Assembly: GCF_014650695.1 (NCBI RefSeq)
Contig: NZ_BMVL01000001.1
Coordinates: forward strand, 455,563 to 519,562
Length of the DNA stretch: 64,000 nucleotides
Reading direction: 5' to 3'
From: Streptomyces avidinii
GTDB lineage: Bacteria; Actinomycetota; Actinomycetes; Streptomycetales; Streptomycetaceae
Shown: one piece after another, positions 41,068 through 49,143 of the stretch
Layout of the letters: each line of letters begins with the position of its first letter
Position numbering within the stretch: position 1 is the first letter of the stretch
Made by a program: the position numbers and the translations under genes
The notes under the pieces: model-generated
Seen by the model: the letters and a program-made list of their open reading frames with translations, nothing else
The model's database searches: none
Told to the model about the DNA's origin: nothing

Positions 41068-41279
41068 GACAGGGTTCCTTTGTCCAGGTCTACAATTCCG
41101 ACGGTGTACAAGAAGTCGAGGCAGAGAATGAACCTCTCGTAAGAGATGTCATCTCCTATTTCTCGTACCTCATCCCACAGTGATGAGACTGTCGTACTGT
41201 TCTTTCGCAATGCGAGGATGGAACTCGCCTGGCCTAGGATCGAGTTCTTTGTGTTGACGTACTTATTGGGTGCAATCAT
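41055..41279 (-). CDS. ABC-3C middle component, MC6 type
   Basis: This 74-residue protein (MIAPNKYVNTKNSILGQASS ... ISYERFILCLDFLYTVGIVD) fits the small winged-helix MC6 middle component that links effector to ATPase. The FILCLDFLY...VGI core and start MIxPNKY are characteristic as I know the family. It overlaps the HNH gene by 4 bases and the ATPase gene by 13, so the three are translated as a unit. Confidence 0.82.
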   Translation of the reverse strand: MIAPNKYVNTKNSILGQASSILALRKNSTTVSSLWDEVREIGDDISYERFILCLDFLYTVGIVDLDKGTLSWRH

Positions 41280-42040
41280 GGTGTGGTCTCGAAAATGTCG
41301 CAGACCTGGAACAGGTGGGCAAGCACGGCCAGGCCGGCTGCGTGGCGCTCGAAGTCTGTCGAACCTCCGGCAGCAAAATGCTCCAAGAGGACAAAGAGGC
41401 CGTCGCCCTTGACGCCCGTGCTCCGATGCTTGTCGTACTCTTGTCGGAACCCTGCGATCAATCTGGGAGGGAAATCTGGATCGACGTGAGTGACCATGCT
41501 CTGCAGGTAGCTTGCTACAAGTGGAGCCTGCATAAGTCCCATGGTTATCTTCTTTGAGCTGCTGGGACCGAGGTCATTCAGGTCGATTTTGTCGCGAGGG
41601 GGTAGCGAGTTGAAGGCCGTCGAATCTGCGAGCTCGCTGGAAATGATCCGCTTGCACACTACCTCAAGCTCGGGGAACCTGATGTCGCTCATCTCATTCT
41701 CAAGATTCCTGTCCACCCAGTCGAGGTGATCATTCTTCATGGCTCTTAACGTATCGTCAGGGTAATCGTCCGGTTGGCCGTCCACGAGTCGATGGCAGGC
41801 GGCGCACAAGAGTAGTAGATTCTCGAAGGAATTCCTGTCCTTGTCGGACACGGTGGAGTCGGCGCGCGGGCCTTCGTCCGAGAAAGCCAAGATGTGTGCA
41901 ATGTCGCCGATTATGGTGGTGGTGCTTTGTTCCGTAGCGGGATGGATCAGTTTCCTTCGACATGACGGAAACGCGCAGCGGCCGGCAGCGGAGCCGAACA
42001 GTTGCTTGATCGTTTGCTCGGTGTAGGACCTTGATGCCAT
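41276..42040 (-). CDS. ABC-3C effector with HNH endonuclease domain
   Basis: The 254-residue protein starts with an HNH nuclease: FGSAAGRCAFPSCRRKLIHP, then GDIAHILAFSDEGPRAD and NLLLLCAACHRLVDG, giving two CxxC-type pairs for structural zinc and the His/Asn active site. The C-terminal ~120 residues (ITMGLMQAPLVASYLQSMVT ... LAVLAHLFQVCDIFETTP) form the ABC-3C C-terminal adaptor region. It should be the DNA-cutting effector released by the ATPase complex. Codon 98 is TTA (41749-41747). The ATG is preceded by GGGGGGAG. Confidence 0.82.
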   Translation of the reverse strand: MASRSYTEQTIKQLFGSAAGRCAFPSCRRKLIHPATEQSTTTIIGDIAHILAFSDEGPRADSTVSDKDRNSFENLLLLCAACHRLVDGQPDDYPDDTLRAMKNDHLDWVDRNLENEMSDIRFPELEVVCKRIISSELADSTAFNSLPPRDKIDLNDLGPSSSKKITMGLMQAPLVASYLQSMVTHVDPDFPPRLIAGFRQEYDKHRSTGVKGDGLFVLLEHFAAGGSTDFERHAAGLAVLAHLFQVCDIFETTP

Positions 42041-42245
42041 GCTCCCCCCAACTTTGCTACGTACAGGCTATGTTCGCGGGCTGTCCGATGCCAGATCAGG
42101 GCCACTCCAACCCTCTGACGAGTGCATAGGAGTGCTGTGCAGTCCGGTCTGCGGATGGGCGGGTGAACCGGAGCACTCAAGTGCAACGCGCTGGGCAACT
42201 TAGGTCGGCGGAGCGGCTTTGGCCGGTGTCCTGCCCGGTTTGGGG
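42041..42245. other. Promoter region of the ABC-3C operon
   Basis: These ~200 bases upstream of the HNH gene hold no gene. GC is intermediate. The ribosome site GGGGGGAG directly precedes the HNH start on the minus strand. Confidence 0.5.
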
Positions 42246-42341
42246 TCGAGCATGATCAGGGGGCCGTACGCTAGTTGGCAACTCGGTCAGGTCTTTGGGC
42301 CTGACCGCAATGTGATCGAGTGGCCCCCTGGTCTTGCTCGA
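42246..42341. other. Nested inverted repeats (stem-loop region)
   Basis: Outer arms tcgagcatgatcagggggcc (42246-42265) and 42322-42341 pair at 18 of 20 positions. Inside, CGGTCAGG (42284-42291) pairs perfectly with CCTGACCG (42300-42307) around tctttggg. The whole could fold as one DNA or RNA structure. No gene is seen between here and 42543. Confidence 0.6.
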
Positions 42342-42543
42342 CGCGGGACCCGAACCGGGGAGGTGGGTAAAGCCGTGGAGCCGACCGCCCCAGCCACAGA
42401 GGGTTTCTCCACCACCAACCCGAGCCGTAGGCGTGCGGCCGACGGTCGGGCTGGAGCGGGGCGGAGACAGGAGCGCAGGCCCGGGCGACGGGCCGCGCGC
42501 GCCGCGCGTGCGCGGCGGGTGCCTTGATGAAGTAGGGAAAGTC

Positions 42544-42909
42544 TTACCGCACCGGCTCGGCGCGGAACTCGTCGACGAGCTCGAAGAACAGGTCTACGGC
42601 CGGTGTACCCGCCGCTTCGGCTGCCCGCTCGATCTCCACGGCCCAGCCCAGCGCGCTGGCGTATCGCATGCCGAGTCGAGGCCACAGCCACTCGCTGAAG
42701 GGTCCGAAGTGTTCGAAGTCCGTCATGCTCAGAGCGCCGTGTATCTCCGAGGCGACGCGGTACCCGTAAAGGATCGACTGAAGATCCAGGAGAGAAGATC
42801 GGCGCAGGAACATGCTTGACCGCAGTCGGACTTCGTCCAGAAAGTCGTAGACGTCGCGCAGCTCGCTTACCGGTCTGGGTGCAGGCCTCTTCTGGGGTGA
42901 GGCCGTCAT
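42544..42909 (-). CDS. AICE protein next to the Nudix gene, function unknown
   Basis: The 121-residue helical protein (SELRDVYDFLDEVRLRSSMF, LLDLQSILYGYRVASEIHGA, YASALGWAVEIERAAEAAG) starts at an ATG overlapping the Nudix stop by 4 bases. Trp/Tyr-rich helices suggest a small soluble all-alpha fold. It is co-transcribed with the Pif-like gene. I do not recognise a family. Confidence 0.7.
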   Translation of the reverse strand: MTASPQKRPAPRPVSELRDVYDFLDEVRLRSSMFLRRSSLLDLQSILYGYRVASEIHGALSMTDFEHFGPFSEWLWPRLGMRYASALGWAVEIERAAEAAGTPAVDLFFELVDEFRAEPVR

Positions 42910-43364
42910 GCTGATGCCCTGAGAAGGTGGCGGCCGTCGTGGCTTCGGACATGGGGGCCTGCGTCGTCCAGGGCGTCCAGGAGGCGGATCGCGAAGACCT
43001 CGGCCATCTGTTCGGAGATCTCTGCCGGGGTGAGCCAGGCAACCGCGGTCGATTCCTCCGAGGTGCGCTCGGTTCCGCCGGATGGCTTGCAGCGGAAGAC
43101 CAGGGCGACGATGCCTCGCGACGTGTTCTTGTAGACCCCTGTGAGCTCGTTGACCTCGACCTCGATGCCCGTCTCCTCCAGGACCTCGCGGCGGACGCCG
43201 GCCTCCGGGGACTCGGTGAGTTCGAGGACTCCGCCCGGCAGTTCCCAAGTCCCGTTATCCGCTCGACGGATCGCCAGGAGTCGGCCGTCCTCGCGCAGCA
43301 CTGCCCCGGCTACGGACACGGAGTGCAGTGGCGTTGACTTGTCCTGCGGGGAACCCGTACTCAT
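42906..43364 (-). CDS. Nudix hydrolase, Pif-like
   Basis: The 152-residue protein has a complete Nudix box, GGVLELTESPEAGVRREVLE-ETGIEV. It hydrolyses nucleoside-diphosphate-linked compounds. In pSAM2 the immunity protein Pif carries a Nudix motif and sits by the KorSA repressor gene, as this one does, so a role in blocking redundant transfer is likely. No ribosome site is seen, and the ATG at 43364 falls inside a KorSA-like operator. The transcript may therefore be leaderless and repressor-controlled. Confidence 0.83.
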   Translation of the reverse strand: MSTGSPQDKSTPLHSVSVAGAVLREDGRLLAIRRADNGTWELPGGVLELTESPEAGVRREVLEETGIEVEVNELTGVYKNTSRGIVALVFRCKPSGGTERTSEESTAVAWLTPAEISEQMAEVFAIRLLDALDDAGPHVRSHDGRHLLRASA

Positions 43365-43374
43365 GTACAGGAGC
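43359..43374. promoter_or_regulatory. KorSA-type operator between the Nudix and GntR genes
   Basis: ACTCATGTACAGGAGC matches the palindromic sites at 44227, 44263 and 44290. It overlaps the Nudix start and lies 20 bases before the GntR start, so it could control both. Confidence 0.65.
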
Positions 43375-43394
43375 ATAGGAGGAAGAGAAGGACT

Positions 43395-44174
43395 ATGGGA
43401 ACCGCAGTAGGAGGTGGCAGGGCCGTACCTCGGTACGTGCAGATCGCCGACGACATCGTTCAGCAGATCCGGGCCGGAGTGCTAGGTCCTGGCGACATGG
43501 TGCCGAGTGAGTCCGAGCTCGTGGAGCGCTACGGCGTCGCGGGCGGGACGATCCGTAAGGCCATGGTGGAGGTCCGCGCGAGCGGCCTGGTGGAGACGCG
43601 GCATGGCAAGGGGTCGCTCGTGAAGGCCCGGCCGCCGGTACGGCACCGGTCCTCCGACCGCTTCCGGCGTACGCACCGGCAGGAGGGCAGGGCGGCCTAC
43701 CTCGCGGAGTCCGCGCAGTCCGGGGCCGAGGCCAAGGTGAGCGTGCTCTTCATCGGGCCCATGGAAGCGCCGGAAGAGATTGCCGAGCGGCTCGGTGTTA
43801 CCGAGGGGACTCAGGTGCTCGCCCGGCGTCGGCTGTACTTCCGGAACGGCACGCCGGTCGAGACGGCGAGCTCATACCTGCCGTGGGACGTGGTGAAGGA
43901 CATCCCGGAGCTGTTCGCCGAGAATCCCGGCCCTGGCGGCATCTACGCACGGCTGGAGGATCACGGTCACGTCTTCGCCGAGTACGTGGAGACGCTCCAA
44001 GCCCGGCCGGCCTCCAAGGCCGAAGCAACCGAGCTGTCACTGAGCCCCGGCGCCCCGGTGGTGCATCTGCTGCGCAACGCGGTCACGGAGGAAGGCCGAG
44101 TGGTGGAGGTCTGCGACACCCTCATGGCCGCTGACCAGTTCGTCTTCGAGTACCGGATTCCTGCGCGCGACTGA
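43395..44174 (+). CDS. GntR/UTRA repressor, KorSA-like
   Basis: The 259-residue HutC-type regulator has the winged helix PSESELVERYGVAGGTIRKA and a full UTRA domain (VLARRRLYFRNGTPVETASS ... VTEEGRVVEVCDTLMAADQF). Its place between the Nudix gene and the transfer genes equals that of KorSA in pSAM2, which represses its own gene and the activator of replication/transfer. Four operator-like palindromes flank it (one upstream, three downstream), supporting self-control and repression of the transfer operon. The regulator is intact, in contrast to the broken one at 33.3 kb. Confidence 0.83.
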   Translation: MGTAVGGGRAVPRYVQIADDIVQQIRAGVLGPGDMVPSESELVERYGVAGGTIRKAMVEVRASGLVETRHGKGSLVKARPPVRHRSSDRFRRTHRQEGRAAYLAESAQSGAEAKVSVLFIGPMEAPEEIAERLGVTEGTQVLARRRLYFRNGTPVETASSYLPWDVVKDIPELFAENPGPGGIYARLEDHGHVFAEYVETLQARPASKAEATELSLSPGAPVVHLLRNAVTEEGRVVEVCDTLMAADQFVFEYRIPARD

Positions 44175-44226
44175 CGTCCGCTCAACTCCCCCCAGCCCGC
44201 TGCGAGTTTCTCTTCGTAGCGGGTTG

Positions 44227-44305
44227 ACTCATGTATAGGAGTCAGGCACTCTTCTTCATGTCACTCATATACATGAGTGACGGAGTCGAACCTCTATAGA
44301 GGAGT
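44227..44305. promoter_or_regulatory. Three KorSA-type operators before the transfer operon
   Basis: ACTCATGTATAGGAGT (44227-44242), ACTCATATACATGAGT (44263-44278) and ACCTCTATAGAGGAGT (44290-44305) share the consensus ACTCATrTAyAkGAGT, with starts 36 and 27 bp apart. The last overlaps the ribosome site of the next gene. Confidence 0.7.
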
Positions 44306-44313
44306 GATCTTCT

Positions 44314-44652
44314 GTGCGTCAGATTCCCGTCGACACCACCGGCGCGACCGTGATGGTCGCCCAGCCCCCGCAGCTCAAGATGCGCGACAAGAAGACCGGT
44401 CAGGTCGCCGTCGACAACGAGAGCGGCAGCAGCCTCATGACCGTCGACGTGCTGTTCGTGATGAACGGCAACGCCGAGGTCATCTCCGTGACCGTCGCGG
44501 AGCCCGACATCTCCGGCGAGCTGGCCATGGGTACCCCGGTCGCGCTGACCGGCCTGGTCGCCCGTCCGTGGGAGAACGAGTTCAACGGTCAGAAGCGCCA
44601 CGGGATCAGCTTCCGCGCCGTCGCCGTCACCTCACTCGCGAAAGTCAGCTGA
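44314..44652 (+). CDS. SCO3933 family regulatory protein
   Basis: The 112-residue protein starts at a GTG after GAGGAG. MRQIPVDTTGATVMVAQPPQ, then EVISVTVAEPDISGELAMGT and RHGISFRAVAV, mark the SCO3933 family, small beta-rich proteins that precede the translocase gene in Streptomyces AICEs. Their role is thought to be regulatory or auxiliary in transfer. Only two bases separate it from the TraB-like gene. Confidence 0.85.
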   Translation: MRQIPVDTTGATVMVAQPPQLKMRDKKTGQVAVDNESGSSLMTVDVLFVMNGNAEVISVTVAEPDISGELAMGTPVALTGLVARPWENEFNGQKRHGISFRAVAVTSLAKVS

Positions 44653-44654
44653 CC

Positions 44655-46013
44655 GTGGCCGTCTTATGGGTCACGTTGCCGGTGCTCCTCGTGACCGCGC
44701 TCATACTGCGCTGGCTGCGGCCCACCTGGTACTGGATGACCTTCGGGGTTACCTGCGCGACCATCCGGGTCCTGGTCCGCTACCGCTCGGTGATGGACGC
44801 CTGCGGACTCACCGTCCCGCCCTCCCGCTGGAGGCTGGCACTCGCCCGGGTCGCCAACCGGCCCGTGCCTGAGGCCCGTTCGCCGCGCATTCTGCGGCTG
44901 CGGCCCACCTCGACCGGCCTGGTCCTACGGCTGAAACTGCGGCCCGGACAGGACGCGTTCGACTTCTCCGCCTCCTCCGACCGGCTACGGCACTCCTTCA
45001 CCCTGCACAACGTCGTCTCGCGGGAGGTCCGCTCCGGCGTCGTCGAGCTGCGGATGACCGGATACGACGTACTCAAGCGGGTGCGGATGCCAGCAAATCC
45101 GCCCCCCGAGGTGCTGCGGGTTCCCGTGGCCCTGCGGGAGGACGGGGAGGTTCATCACCGGGACTATCGGCAGGTCCCACATGCCCTGAACGTCGGGGCG
45201 ACCAAGTCGGGGAAGTCTGTGTACCAGCGCACCTTGGTGGCTGGGCTGGCGTCGCAGAGGGTCGCGCTCGTCGGCATCGACTGCAAGAACGGCGTGGAAC
45301 TCTCGCCCTTGGCGCGCCGGTTCACCGCCCTTGCCGACAATCCCGCCGAGGCGGCTGAACTGCTGGCCGCCCTCGTCCAGTACATGGGCAGGGTCTACGA
45401 GGTCATCCGCGCCGAGCAGCGCATCAGCATCGACCTGCCCGATGCCGAGATCACCGCCGATATCTGGGACCTGCCCGCGCACCTTCGCCCCGTCCCCGTT
45501 GTGCTGCTCGTGGACGAGGTCGCGGAACTCGCCCTCGCCGCGAACAAGACGGAGGAGATCCGGCGGGACCAGATCGTGACGGATCTTGTCCGCCTCGCTC
45601 AGCTCGGCCGCGCCGCCGGCATTCACCTGGAGATCTGCGGCCAACGCTTCGGCTCCGAACTCGGCAAGGGCATCACCATGCTCCGCGCCCAGCTCACCGG
45701 CCGTACAGCCCACCGCGTCAATGACGAGACCTCGGCGAACATGGCCTTCGGAGACATCTCCCCGGACGCCGTCCTCGCCGCCGTACAGATCGACAAGGAT
45801 CGCCCCGGCAGCGCCGTGGCCGGTGACTCTTCCGGCGGCTGGTGCCGCATCCGGGCCCCACACACGACGCTGCGACAGGCCGTGGACATCTGCAACGCCC
45901 ACGCGCACCGCACCCCGGAAATCCCGGAGCTGGAGCCGTTCCGGCCGGCGCTCCCGGCCCGCGTCCTCGTCGGCAAGGTCCAGCCGAAGACCGCGTCGGC
46001 ACCTGCCTTCTGA
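44655..46013 (+). CDS. TraB/FtsK-SpoIIIE type conjugative DNA translocase
   Basis: The 452-residue protein has two N-terminal membrane helices and a motor domain. Walker A is NVGATKSGKSVYQ near residue 180, Walker B is VVLLVDEVAEL, and QLGRAAGIHLEICGQRFGS is the arginine-finger-like segment. TraB-type proteins alone move double-stranded plasmid or AICE DNA between mycelia. The GTG at 44655 is two bases after the previous stop with no separate ribosome site, so translation is coupled. Confidence 0.9.
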   Translation: MAVLWVTLPVLLVTALILRWLRPTWYWMTFGVTCATIRVLVRYRSVMDACGLTVPPSRWRLALARVANRPVPEARSPRILRLRPTSTGLVLRLKLRPGQDAFDFSASSDRLRHSFTLHNVVSREVRSGVVELRMTGYDVLKRVRMPANPPPEVLRVPVALREDGEVHHRDYRQVPHALNVGATKSGKSVYQRTLVAGLASQRVALVGIDCKNGVELSPLARRFTALADNPAEAAELLAALVQYMGRVYEVIRAEQRISIDLPDAEITADIWDLPAHLRPVPVVLLVDEVAELALAANKTEEIRRDQIVTDLVRLAQLGRAAGIHLEICGQRFGSELGKGITMLRAQLTGRTAHRVNDETSANMAFGDISPDAVLAAVQIDKDRPGSAVAGDSSGGWCRIRAPHTTLRQAVDICNAHAHRTPEIPELEPFRPALPARVLVGKVQPKTASAPAF

Positions 46014-46091
46014 TCACTCGCCCCACTCGGTCGGCGCGGCCTCATCGCGCCAGGTCCCTACCCACCCCTTGCCTGAAAGGAGGTGAAGACC

Positions 46092-46754
46092 ATGACTCGG
46101 CTGGTCCGCCCGGACGCCGTCCTCGTGCAGGCCGTCATCGCCGGAGCCCTCTCCTTCGCCCACCTTCACGACCTCGCCGAAGCCGCCGGACAGGACGGCT
46201 GGAAGGCCTGGGCCTACCCGGTCAGCGTGGATCTGCTCCTCGTCGCCGCCTGGCACCGCCTGCGCACCCTGCGGGACGCGGGGGAGCCCTCACGGTCGGC
46301 CTGGTCCTGGTTCGCGGTCGCCCTCGCCGCCTCGCTCGGCGCGAACGTCGCGACCGCCGGCCTCCTCGACCTGGGCGACGTCCCGGACTGGCTCCGGATC
46401 CTCGTCGCTGGTTGGCCCGCGCTCGCCTTCCTCGGCGGCACGCTCCTGGTCCACCGGCCTACGTCGCCCCACCAGCCGGATCCGGAGCCCGCCCCGGCGC
46501 CCCAGCCCGTGGTCGAGCGGGAGACAGAACCCGGCGTACAGGCCGACTCAGTCCCGGCTCTGCCCGCCCCGCCCCCAGCACCGCCCGCTGCCGCGCCTGC
46601 GGTCACCGCTCCGCCCGCGCTCGTCGCCCACGCCCAGAAGATCGCCGCCGACCACCGCACCCGTACCGGCTCGGACATCGACACCGACACGCTGCGCGCC
46701 CGGCTCGGCGTACCGCCCCCGATGGCCGAGGCCATCGCCGCCCAGCTCACCTGA
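46092..46754 (+). CDS. DUF2637 spread/transfer membrane protein (SpdA-like position)
   Basis: The 220-residue protein has four membrane helices in its first 120 residues (AVIAGALSFAHLHDLAEAAG, WAYPVSVDLLLVAAWHR, then two more). A Pro/Ala linker and a C-terminal helix-turn-helix-like segment follow (VAHAQKIAADHRTRTG ... LRARLGVPPPMAEAIAAQL). The ATG at 46092 has AAGGAGGTGA just before it; the GTG at 46083 is part of that site. DUF2637 proteins are standard in AICE transfer operons and help intramycelial spread. Confidence 0.83.
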   Translation: MTRLVRPDAVLVQAVIAGALSFAHLHDLAEAAGQDGWKAWAYPVSVDLLLVAAWHRLRTLRDAGEPSRSAWSWFAVALAASLGANVATAGLLDLGDVPDWLRILVAGWPALAFLGGTLLVHRPTSPHQPDPEPAPAPQPVVERETEPGVQADSVPALPAPPPAPPAAAPAVTAPPALVAHAQKIAADHRTRTGSDIDTDTLRARLGVPPPMAEAIAAQLT

Positions 46755-46763
46755 GGAGATCCC

Positions 46764-46955
46764 ATGCCCGCCCGGATCAACTTCCGCTCACTCATGAAGA
46801 TCGGCCCCGTCCAGATCGGCACCTACCGCGACCGCCACGGCCGCAACAAGGACGCCGCGGTCTGCACCACCGACGGCTGCGGCTGGTCCTCCGACTACAG
46901 CTCCTCGACCGCCGCCCAGCTCGCCGCCCGCTCCCACCGCTGCCGCGTCAGCTGA
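46764..46955 (+). CDS. Mobile element transfer protein (small)
   Basis: The 63-residue protein (FRSLMKIGPVQIGTYRDRHG) has two cysteine sites (CTTDGCGWSSDY and RSHRC), a probable zinc finger. It matches the short 'mobile element transfer protein' of Streptomyces AICEs. GAGGAG precedes the ATG. Its exact step in spread is unknown. Confidence 0.82.
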   Translation: MPARINFRSLMKIGPVQIGTYRDRHGRNKDAAVCTTDGCGWSSDYSSSTAAQLAARSHRCRVS

Positions 46956-46972
46956 CCCGAAAGGCCAACGCC

Positions 46973-47131
46973 ATGGACGTCCCGCTCTGGTTCGCCCTCC
47001 TCGCCGTCGGAGTGCTCGGCGTGAAGCTCATCCGCCCGCCCTGGTGGCTCGTCGCCGTGATCCTCCTCGGCGGCTTCCTCCTGGCGGACAGCTTCCTCGC
47101 CCCGGCCATCGACACCGCGATCAACAAGTAA
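46973..47131 (+). CDS. SpdD-like small membrane protein
   Basis: The 52-residue protein is almost entirely two membrane helices (WFALLAVGVLGVKLI and WWLVAVILLGGFLLADSF). Position and composition fit the small spread proteins between transfer and replication genes. GAAAGG precedes the ATG by about 10 bases. Confidence 0.75.
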   Translation: MDVPLWFALLAVGVLGVKLIRPPWWLVAVILLGGFLLADSFLAPAIDTAINK

Positions 47132-47153
47132 CCGCCTCGGAAGGAGAACGGCC

Positions 47154-47480
47154 ATGTTCAAGCCCAAGTACCCCAGCCCCGACAGGTACACCCCCGCGAC
47201 CATCCGCCCGACCCCGGCGCTCGTCGAGCACTCCGAGTCGGCCCCGGCCCCGGCCCCGGTACACAGGAAGTCCTCGACTGCCCTCGGTGGCCTGGTCCAG
47301 AACTCGCCCGGTACCGCGCTCGCTCTCGCCGCCGGCGGAGTCGCCGGAGTCCTTGCCCTGGCCTCCGTCGCCGTCTCGCTGCTTCTGGCCGTCGCGGTCA
47401 CCGCCGTCGCCCTGTCCACCAGCGGCGTCGTCCTGCTCTTCCTCGTCCGCGCCCTGCGCCAGGAGTTCAAGAGCCGTTGA
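47154..47480 (+). CDS. SpdB-like membrane protein
   Basis: The 108-residue protein has a hydrophilic Pro-rich lead (MFKPKYPSPDRYTPATI) and two helices from about residue 55 (ALALAAGGVAGVLALASVAV; LLLAVAVTAVALSTSGVVLL). It belongs to the spread operon. GGAG precedes the ATG. It probably helps form transfer pores in septal cross-walls. Confidence 0.78.
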   Translation: MFKPKYPSPDRYTPATIRPTPALVEHSESAPAPAPVHRKSSTALGGLVQNSPGTALALAAGGVAGVLALASVAVSLLLAVAVTAVALSTSGVVLLFLVRALRQEFKSR

Positions 47481-47569
47481 CCGGCCCCGGGACGGCCTCA
47501 ACCGCCAAGTTTCCGCCGTCCCGGCGCCGCGCTCCTGCCCGATCCAACGAACCGGAAGGAAGCACCATC

Positions 47570-47755
47570 ATGTCCCAGCCCACCGTTGCGCCCGCCGAGG
47601 TATGCCCCGACTGCGATGGTTTCCCCGCCGTAAAGATCACTTTCGGCGGCCGTGACAGTACCGACGCCCTGCGCACCATCACTGCCCACTGCCCGGCCTG
47701 CCACGGCACCGGCAACCGCCGCTCCATCCGCCCTCGCCGGACGGTGACGGCGTGA
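47570..47755 (+). CDS. Zinc-ribbon protein before rep
   Basis: The 61-residue protein has two CxxC pairs (EVCPDCDGF and HCPACHGTG), a DnaJ/rubredoxin-like zinc ribbon. GGAAGGA precedes the ATG at 47570; a start at 47477 is less likely. Its stop overlaps the rep GTG by 4 bases, so it is coupled to replication. Confidence 0.8.
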   Translation: MSQPTVAPAEVCPDCDGFPAVKITFGGRDSTDALRTITAHCPACHGTGNRRSIRPRRTVTA

Positions 47756-49143
47756 CCAACCCCGCGACCCTCTCGGACCTGGACCCTGGCCTCCTCGGCG
47801 ACATGCTGAAGGTGGCCGGGGCTCCCGGTTACGCCCGCTGGGAAGACCAGATCCGCCGCACCGGCGGCTGCTCCGACCCGATTCACGTCACTGGCTGGAC
47901 AGTCGCCAAGGACAAGACCTCCGGCGAGCTCCTGCACCGGTACTCCACCGAGAACGAACCCGGCGCACGCCTCCGCATCGCCTGCGGCAACCGCCGCGCG
48001 TCTCGCTGCCCCGCATGCGCGTGGACCTACGCCGGGGACACGTACCACCTGATCCGGGCCGGGCTCGCCGGAGACGATCGCCGCGACATCCCCGCCACCG
48101 TCCGCGAACACCCCCGCGTCTTCGCCACCCTCACCGCCCCGTCCTTCGGCCCGGTCCACAACCGCCCCGCCGGCCGACCGTGCCGCTGCGGCAAGCACCA
48201 CCAGGAGGACGCCGCCGAACTCGGCACCGCCCTCGACCCGACCACCTACGACTACGCCGCCGCCGTCCTCTTCAACAACCACGCCGGACAGCTATGGCAG
48301 CGCTTCACGACCCGGCTGCGCCGCGAGATCGCCGCCTACGCCGGACTGACCCAGCGAGAGCTGAAGGAGGAAGCCCGGATCTCCTACGGCAAGGTCGCCG
48401 AGTTCCAAAAGCGCGGCGCCATCCACTTCCACGCCGTGATCCGCATCGACGGACCCGCCGGACCATCCAGCCCGCCGCCCTTCTGGGCCAGCACGGAACT
48501 CCTCGACCGCTCGATCCGGGCCGCCGTAGCCCACACGTACACCTCGGTGACGGTCCCGGCCGCCCCCGACCAACCCGCTCGCACCTTCCGGTGGGGCGCG
48601 CAGCTCGACGTGCGGCCCATCAAGGCCTTCGGTAACGGCTCCGACATCACCGAGCAGGCCGTCGCCTCATATGTCGCCAAGTACGCCACCAAGGCCGCCG
48701 AGAACACCGGCACCCTCGACCGCCGGATCGGCAACCGCGAGGCCCTGGTCCTCCTCGACGTCCCCGGCCACACCGCCCGCCTGATCGAAGCCTGCCTAGA
48801 CCTGGACCCGCTCTACCCGGACCGCCGCCTCGCCGCCTGGTCGCACATGCTCGGCTTCCGCGGCCACTTCTCCACCAAGTCCCGCCAGTACTCCACCACC
48901 CTCGGCGCCCTCCGCCAGACCCGCGCCGACTACCGCGCCGCTCAGGAACGCGAAGCCCGTGGCCTCGGCGACATCGAGCCGGACACCGTCCTCGTCCTCG
49001 CCTCCTGGCAGTACGCGGGCCACGGCCACTCCCCCGGCGAATCCGTCCTGGCCGCCAGCATCGCCCGGGACATCCAGCTCAACCGCCAGACCGCCCGCGA
49101 AGCCCTGCCCGACCAACTCGCCGTGGAAGGAGCCGCGTCATGA
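47752..49143 (+). CDS. RepSA-type rolling-circle replication initiator
   Basis: The 463-residue protein starts at a GTG overlapping the zinc-ribbon gene. It has a Cys-rich segment (GNRRASRCPACAW, then CRCGKHH) and the HUH metal motif GAIHFHAVI (His225, His227). Catalytic tyrosine candidates follow in VASYVAKYATKAAE. This is the pSAM2 RepSA family, which nicks the element's origin for rolling-circle copying after excision. It overlaps the excisionase gene by 4 bases. Confidence 0.88.
   Translation: MTNPATLSDLDPGLLGDMLKVAGAPGYARWEDQIRRTGGCSDPIHVTGWTVAKDKTSGELLHRYSTENEPGARLRIACGNRRASRCPACAWTYAGDTYHLIRAGLAGDDRRDIPATVREHPRVFATLTAPSFGPVHNRPAGRPCRCGKHHQEDAAELGTALDPTTYDYAAAVLFNNHAGQLWQRFTTRLRREIAAYAGLTQRELKEEARISYGKVAEFQKRGAIHFHAVIRIDGPAGPSSPPPFWASTELLDRSIRAAVAHTYTSVTVPAAPDQPARTFRWGAQLDVRPIKAFGNGSDITEQAVASYVAKYATKAAENTGTLDRRIGNREALVLLDVPGHTARLIEACLDLDPLYPDRRLAAWSHMLGFRGHFSTKSRQYSTTLGALRQTRADYRAAQEREARGLGDIEPDTVLVLASWQYAGHGHSPGESVLAASIARDIQLNRQTAREALPDQLAVEGAAS

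Noticed and set aside
44277-44654. Longer start for the TraB-like gene
   Set aside because: The added residues are the out-of-frame shadow of the SCO3933-type gene; the membrane helices begin right after GTG 44655.
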